Of a stretch of 64,000 nt of DNA, positions 60,281 through 64,000 are shown one piece after another. The notes under the pieces are model-generated. The model was not told where the DNA came from. It was given only the letters and a program-made list of their open reading frames with translations, and made no database searches. The DNA is from Mycobacterium sp. DL99 (GTDB taxonomy: Bacteria > Actinomycetota > Actinomycetes > Mycobacteriales > Mycobacteriaceae). The stretch covers positions 1,960,683 to 2,024,682 of the forward strand of contig NZ_SJOM01000007.1 of assembly GCF_004762045.1 (NCBI RefSeq). Direction: 5' to 3'. Both the position numbers and the translations under genes were made by a program. Numbering within the stretch: position 1 is the stretch's first letter; the number at the start of each line of letters is the position of its first letter.

Positions 60281-60298
60281 CGAGTAGTGCACTACGCG
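60281..60298. promoter_or_regulatory. 12-bp perfect palindrome before the tandem-repeat protein gene
   Basis: GTAGTGCACTAC at 60284-60295 is a perfect palindrome; two more flanking pairs after one mismatch extend it to CGAGTAGTGCACTACGCG. It lies about 90 bases upstream of the small gene at 60384. Probably an operator; protein unknown. Confidence 0.5.
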
Positions 60299-60383
60299 TG
60301 CGTGGTCCGCGACCGCGGCCGACAGTGGAAATGCCCATCGACCAGGGGGCGCATCGCATCGGCACTCGGCACAGGAGTTCAAC

Positions 60384-60677
60384 ATGAGCTGGAGATGGAC
60401 TGGCAATCACGGGGACGCCCCGTCGGCGGCGGCCGCGGCCACCGCATCGGGAGCAGGTCCAGGCGAGGCGATCTTCGAGGTCAATGACGGCGGGACGGTC
60501 GGCCTCTATATCTTCGACAACCACACGGGCACCGGTGGCCGGTCTTGGAACTGGACAGGCAATCACGCGGATGCACCGTCGGCGGTGGCCGCCGCCAATG
60601 CGGCCGGCGCCGGCCCCGGTGAGGCCGTCTACGCGGTGAATGACGGTGGCACGGTAGGTCTTTACCTGCTCCGCTGA
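60384..60677 (+). CDS. Small protein of two tandem ~50-residue repeats
   Basis: A 97-residue protein consisting almost only of two repeats. Repeat 1 (about 2-45): WRWTGNHGDAPSAAAAATAS, GAGPGEAIFEVNDGGTVGLY. Repeat 2 (about 53-95): WNWTGNHADAPSAVAAANAA, GAGPGEAVYAVNDGGTVGLY. They are joined by IFDNHTGTGGRS. There is no signal peptide or membrane helix. ATG 60384 has a GGAG site 8 bases upstream. I do not recognise the family; the WTGNH and VNDGGTVGLY motifs suggest a beta-rich, perhaps ligand-binding or self-assembling unit. It lies between the MFS and SDR genes. Confidence 0.8.
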   Translation: MSWRWTGNHGDAPSAAAAATASGAGPGEAIFEVNDGGTVGLYIFDNHTGTGGRSWNWTGNHADAPSAVAAANAAGAGPGEAVYAVNDGGTVGLYLLR

Positions 60678-60744
60678 ACTCCCTCGCCTCAGCGCAACCG
60701 GCGATCCTGGATGCGCTGAGGCGAGGTCGGGCACAATCGAACCC

Positions 60745-61482
60745 GTGCGGAAAGTCGTGATCATCACGGGCGCGGGCAGCGGCATCGGCCGCGCGACGGC
60801 CCGGGTTCTGTTGGACGCCGGCCATCAGGTGGTGCTCGCGGGTCGCCGGCCTGAACCGCTGGCGGTCGTTGCCGACGGGAACCCCAATGCCCGCGTTGTC
60901 CCGACAGACGTCACGGATTCCGCCTCGGTGCAGGCGCTGTTCGCCGATGTGGTCTCCGCCCTCGGACGCGTCGATGTGCTGTTCAACAACGCCGGGGTGT
61001 TCGGTCCGTCGGCTTCGATCGCCGACATCGACGATGCGCAGTGGCACTCCACGTGGCGCACCAACGTCGACGGCGCCGTGTTCTGCGCCAGGGAAGCCGC
61101 ACGCGTCATGGCCGCCCAGTTACCCAGGGGCGGGCGGATCATCAACAACGGATCGATCTCCGCGCACCGGCCTCGCCCCAACAGCCTGGCCTACACCGTC
61201 ACCAAACACGCGATGAGTGGGTTGACCGCATCAATGTTGTTGGACCTACGCGATCTCGATATCTGTGTGACGCAGATCGACATCGGCAATGCCGCAACGG
61301 ACATGACGGCCGGATTCAGTCACCAGACCTTGCAGGCCGACGGAAGTCTCGCGGCTGAGCCGACTTTTGACGTCGAGCACGTGGCCCGCGCCGTCGCGCA
61401 TCTCGTCGATCTGCCGCTGGAGGTGTCGGTTCCGTCGTTGACCGTGATGGCCCGGGCCATGCCGTACTTCGGCCGCGGCTGA
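60745..61482 (+). CDS. Short-chain dehydrogenase/reductase
   Basis: A 245-residue classical SDR. NAD(P) motif TGAGSGIG (residues 8-15), NNAG (81-84), catalytic Ser about 137-139 (NNGSISA), Tyr150 and Lys154 (YTVTK). Arg in LAGRRPE after strand 2 suggests NADP. GTG 60745 lacks a clear ribosome site and may be near-leaderless. Substrate unknown. Followed by a strong hairpin. Confidence 0.88.
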   Translation: MRKVVIITGAGSGIGRATARVLLDAGHQVVLAGRRPEPLAVVADGNPNARVVPTDVTDSASVQALFADVVSALGRVDVLFNNAGVFGPSASIADIDDAQWHSTWRTNVDGAVFCAREAARVMAAQLPRGGRIINNGSISAHRPRPNSLAYTVTKHAMSGLTASMLLDLRDLDICVTQIDIGNAATDMTAGFSHQTLQADGSLAAEPTFDVEHVARAVAHLVDLPLEVSVPSLTVMARAMPYFGRG

Positions 61483-61503
61483 CGGTTCCACCCTTCGAAA
61501 GCA

Positions 61504-61536
61504 ACAGAGCCGGGGCCTTCGGGCCTCCGGCTCTGT
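61504..61536. terminator. Bidirectional hairpin between SDR and the 49-residue gene
   Basis: ACAGAGCCGG (61504-61513) pairs with CCGGCTCTGT (61527-61536), with an inner GGCC/GGCC extension and a short loop. It separates the convergent SDR and small gene and probably terminates both. Confidence 0.8.
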
Positions 61537-61553
61537 AAAACGGAATCGTTGTT

Positions 61554-61703
61554 TCAGTGCTGTGCATCCTGAAGCTCGTACCGCTGGACCACTGCGATCA
61601 ACTCCTCGCGAACCGATGAGTTGGGCAGTTCGTTGATCCGCGCGTAGAGGCGGCGCCGCATGTTGGCCCGCTTCTGGTTTGCACGGAATTGTGCGAACGA
61701 CAT
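61554..61703 (-). CDS. 49-residue basic helical protein of unknown function
   Basis: The reverse strand encodes MSFAQFRANQKRANMRRRLY, ARINELPNSSVREELIAVVQ, RYELQDAQH. It is preceded by the good ribosome site GAGGAG (GAGGAGTGAGAAGT before ATG 61703) and followed by a terminator hairpin, so it looks like a real single gene. It is basic in the first half and likely two amphipathic helices. I do not recognise the family. Confidence 0.7.
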   Translation of the reverse strand: MSFAQFRANQKRANMRRRLYARINELPNSSVREELIAVVQRYELQDAQH

Positions 61704-61940
61704 ACTTCTCACTCCTCAAAAGTGCCCCGGATCACGGGTACTCGTTTATTCGACATCCACATCGGGGATCGCCCGAAGATAAGGACACTTCCATGCTCCC
61801 GGTCAGCGATGATTAAAACCAATTCTTAGAGTGTGAGTTTCGCTACAGCTCAACCATTTTCACTGCTGACAAGTGCTCGTCGTCACAATTGCGTATCGAG
61901 GTGACGCCGGTGACCGCCGAAAAGGAGTAAGACTGCTTCT

Positions 61941-63434
61941 GTGGCGCTCACTGTGCGGGACCTGGCTGAGGTCGACAGCCTCGGCCTTGTCGTGGTGGCA
62001 GGAGCGCGGGGCGCCGACCGTGAGATCTCCTGGGCGCATGCGATCGAGCTGACGGATCCGACCCCGTACCTGGCCGGCGGCGAGCTGGTGATGACGACGG
62101 GCATCAACATCGGTGCCGACGCCGCTGCGCAATCCGCCTACGTTGCGCGCCTGGCCGCAGCCGGGACGGCAGCGCTGGCCGTCGACACCGGCACCACGAT
62201 TGCCGATGTGCCACCTGCCGTGCGCGCTGCCGGCGACGAATTCGGGATTCCGGTGCTCGAGGTGCCGGCGTCGACGCCGTTCATCGCGATCGCACGGGTG
62301 GTGATCGATGCGCTCAAGGCTGACGAACTGCGCTCGGTGCAGGGCGTGGTCGACGCTCAGGAGGTGTTGGCCCGGGCCACGCTGCGGGGCGGGATCCCAG
62401 GGGTGGTCGGCGCGCTGGCGGAGTGTCTGTCGGCCACGGTTGTGGTGGTCGACCCCGACGGCACGGTGTTGGCTGCCGCGGGCAGCGCGCAGGCGCGCCT
62501 GATCGCCGTACTGAGCGAGCAGGTCGACACAACTCGCCGGCACGGTGCGTACGTCACCGTCGACGGGGACGCCTATGTCACGATTCAGAACCTGCGGGCC
62601 GCCCAGCCGGTGCGCGGACGGCTCGCGGTGCGCACGCCCGGACCGATGTCCAATGCCGACCGTCTCCTGGTCGCACATGCGTTGTCGCTCATCTCGATTG
62701 CGATCGAGAAGCCGGCCCGGGTGGTCGACGCCGAGCAACTGCTGCGGATCGCGGTAACCCGCGAGATGCTCACCGGATCAGGTGCTGTCGACGATGCGGT
62801 GTTGCGCTACTTCGGTTTTGATCCCGATGGCGAGGTCGTCGTGGCGTCGTTCACCGGGGCGGGGCCGTTGTTGGCGGCCGAGCACGTACTGGGCCGCACG
62901 CTGACCTCTTTTCTGATGGCCCCGACGGGCGATGCGATTGTGATCGTGGTTCCGGCCGGTGGGAGCCGACGACGCATCCGCACCGTCGTCGACGAACTCG
63001 AAAAGCAGACGGGGATCACGGTTGGCGGCGGAATGAGCCGACCGGTCCGCCTGACAGATCTGCCCACCGCCCTGGAGCAGGCGCGCATCGCAGCTCATTC
63101 CAGCGCCGGGCGGTTCTGTGAATTCGGTGAACTCAGCCCGATGGGAGTGCTGCTCGAGGGTCGCAGCGCCGCCGAACTACGCGTATTGGCCGCACCATTG
63201 GATTCGCTGGCCGGCGGTGACGAGCTGATTCCCACCTTGGCAGCCTTCCTCGGGCGCAACGGCCAGATGGAGGCCGCGGCCGCTGAGCTCGCGGTCCATC
63301 GCCACACCATGCGCAACCGGATGCGTCGCATCAGTCAATTGTTGGGTGACGACCTGGAATCGGCCGATACCCGGGCCCAGCTGTGGCTGGCGCTCAAGGC
63401 GTGGCAGCTGCTGGCGTCTCGCCGGCCGGGCTGA
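61941..63434 (+). CDS. PucR family transcriptional regulator
   Basis: A 497-residue PucR regulator. The N-terminal purine-catabolism-regulator-like domain (LTVRDLAEVDSLGLVVVAGA, HAIELTDPTPYLAGGELVMT) spans residues 1-125, a central GGDEF-like/GAF-like region follows, and the C-terminal HTH_30 domain has LAVHRHTMRNRMRRISQLLG near residue 455. Members activate purine, allantoin, amino-acid or fatty-acid use. GTG 61941. It ends 41 bases inside the convergent CoA-transferase gene. Target genes are likely outside the window. Confidence 0.87.
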   Translation: MALTVRDLAEVDSLGLVVVAGARGADREISWAHAIELTDPTPYLAGGELVMTTGINIGADAAAQSAYVARLAAAGTAALAVDTGTTIADVPPAVRAAGDEFGIPVLEVPASTPFIAIARVVIDALKADELRSVQGVVDAQEVLARATLRGGIPGVVGALAECLSATVVVVDPDGTVLAAAGSAQARLIAVLSEQVDTTRRHGAYVTVDGDAYVTIQNLRAAQPVRGRLAVRTPGPMSNADRLLVAHALSLISIAIEKPARVVDAEQLLRIAVTREMLTGSGAVDDAVLRYFGFDPDGEVVVASFTGAGPLLAAEHVLGRTLTSFLMAPTGDAIVIVVPAGGSRRRIRTVVDELEKQTGITVGGGMSRPVRLTDLPTALEQARIAAHSSAGRFCEFGELSPMGVLLEGRSAAELRVLAAPLDSLAGGDELIPTLAAFLGRNGQMEAAAAELAVHRHTMRNRMRRISQLLGDDLESADTRAQLWLALKAWQLLASRRPG

Positions 63435-64000
63435 GATCGTCGTCACCGCTGCCGAGCCGAGGCGGCCCGCTACGGTAGGTGACCGGTGTCGCCGACAACG
63501 TGATCGGGTTCGCCACTTGGGGGGTGGCCGTTCCAGGTACCGCGACCGTCGCCTCGATCCCGAGCCGGCGGGCGAAGGCGAAGGCCTCCGACAGGTCGTT
63601 GATCGGCCCGGCGGGCACACTCGCGGCGGTCAGCACCGAGTACCAGTGGTCGGCTCCGTGGTTGCGCAGCGCGGTTTCGATGATGGCGCACAGGGCATCC
63701 CGATGGGCGACCCGCTGTGGGTTGGTACCGAATCGGGGATCATCCGCCAGTGCCGGCTCACCGATGGCGATCGCGAAGGCCCGGAACTGCTTGTCGTTGC
63801 CGACGGCGACAGCGATGGGCCGGTCGGCGGTATCGAACGTCTGGTACGGCGCGATGCTCGGATGCCGGTTACCCATCATCTGCGGCACCGCACCGGCGCC
63901 GAGATACCCGGAGGCCTGGTTCACCATGGAGGACAACAGCACTGACAGCAGGTTGGTGTCGACGCGTTGCCCCGCCCCGGTGCGGTCGCGGTGGGCCAGT
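63394..64000 (-). CDS. CoA-transferase family III (CaiB/BaiF), C-terminal part
   Basis: The 3' end (about 202 codons) of a family III CoA-transferase; the start is beyond the window. It has GQRVDTNLLSVLLSSMVNQA, then YLGAGAVPQMMGNRHPSIAP, YQTFDTADRPIAVAVGNDKQ, and AASVPAGPINDLSEAFA, all standard for the CaiB/formyl-CoA transferase fold (the catalytic Asp is upstream of the window). The enzyme moves CoA between carboxylic acids. It overlaps the PucR gene tail-to-tail by 41 bases. Confidence 0.88.
   Translation of the reverse strand, partial: LAHRDRTGAGQRVDTNLLSVLLSSMVNQASGYLGAGAVPQMMGNRHPSIAPYQTFDTADRPIAVAVGNDKQFRAFAIAIGEPALADDPRFGTNPQRVAHRDALCAIIETALRNHGADHWYSVLTAASVPAGPINDLSEAFAFARRLGIEATVAVPGTATPQVANPITLSATPVTYRSGPPRLGSGDDDLSPAGETPAAATP

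Overview
The window is chromosomal DNA of a mycobacterium, most likely a fast-growing Mycolicibacterium. The evidence is the very high G+C content, the frequent GTG starts, and gene-for-gene synteny with the M. tuberculosis block Rv3216 to Rv3193c, read here from left to right. Species cannot be named from the sequence alone.

Layout. (1) 1-2523: the 5' end of an amidase behind a perfect inverted repeat, then a translationally coupled minus-strand operon gpm2-entC-GNAT. (2) 2582-13693: a ParA-like ATPase, an unusual MerR-PP2C fusion, a membrane-anchored beta-propeller protein, the DEAD-box helicase RhlE, a ferritin-like protein, an MmpS-like protein, DUF3107, a TetR regulator, a DUF3152 membrane metalloprotease candidate, MoeZ, and a TIGR02569 protein. 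(3) 13709-25536: alkyltransferase-like protein, LipV, the AdnA-AdnB helicase-nuclease, three small membrane proteins, a K+ channel coupled to NudC, and mycoredoxin. (4) 25637-33445: an accessory insertion relative to M. tuberculosis, with a two-subunit acyl-CoA dehydrogenase, an HTH-cupin regulon (secreted protein, nitrilase, class II aldolase, DapA-like lyase, membrane protein), and an Rrf2/NmrA divergent pair. (5) 33491-45010: UvrD2, the whiB7 leader/attenuator and WhiB7, an ABC1 kinase, a cyclodehydratase-like ThiF protein, a zinc-dependent hydrolase, a PDZ-Lon protease, a UPF0182 protein and a lipoprotein. (6) 45056-64000: accessory genes. These are a large SARP-STAND regulator, an FAD oxidase, initiator tRNA-Met, a steroid-type catabolic set (FadE34-like fused dehydrogenase, TetR, LLM oxidoreductase, enoyl-CoA hydratase, CYP142-like P450), an MFS exporter with TetR, a small tandem-repeat protein, an SDR, a 49-residue protein, a PucR regulator and a CoA-transferase fragment.

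How the parts work together. The conserved core is rich in genome maintenance (AdnAB, UvrD2, ATL), redox and antibiotic stress (Mrx1, WhiB7, NudC, K+ channel) and envelope proteins. The most notable new observation is at 27826-32119. The same operator, TGACAC-n3-GTGTCC with one variant, occurs before each of four transcription units. In at least two cases it fills the spacer between promoter hexamers. This makes the HTH-cupin gene a strong candidate local repressor of a small, apparently undescribed catabolic regulon. The right third contains decayed genes (a SMP-30-like lactonase and a TetR) around an otherwise intact steroid-side-chain-like module.
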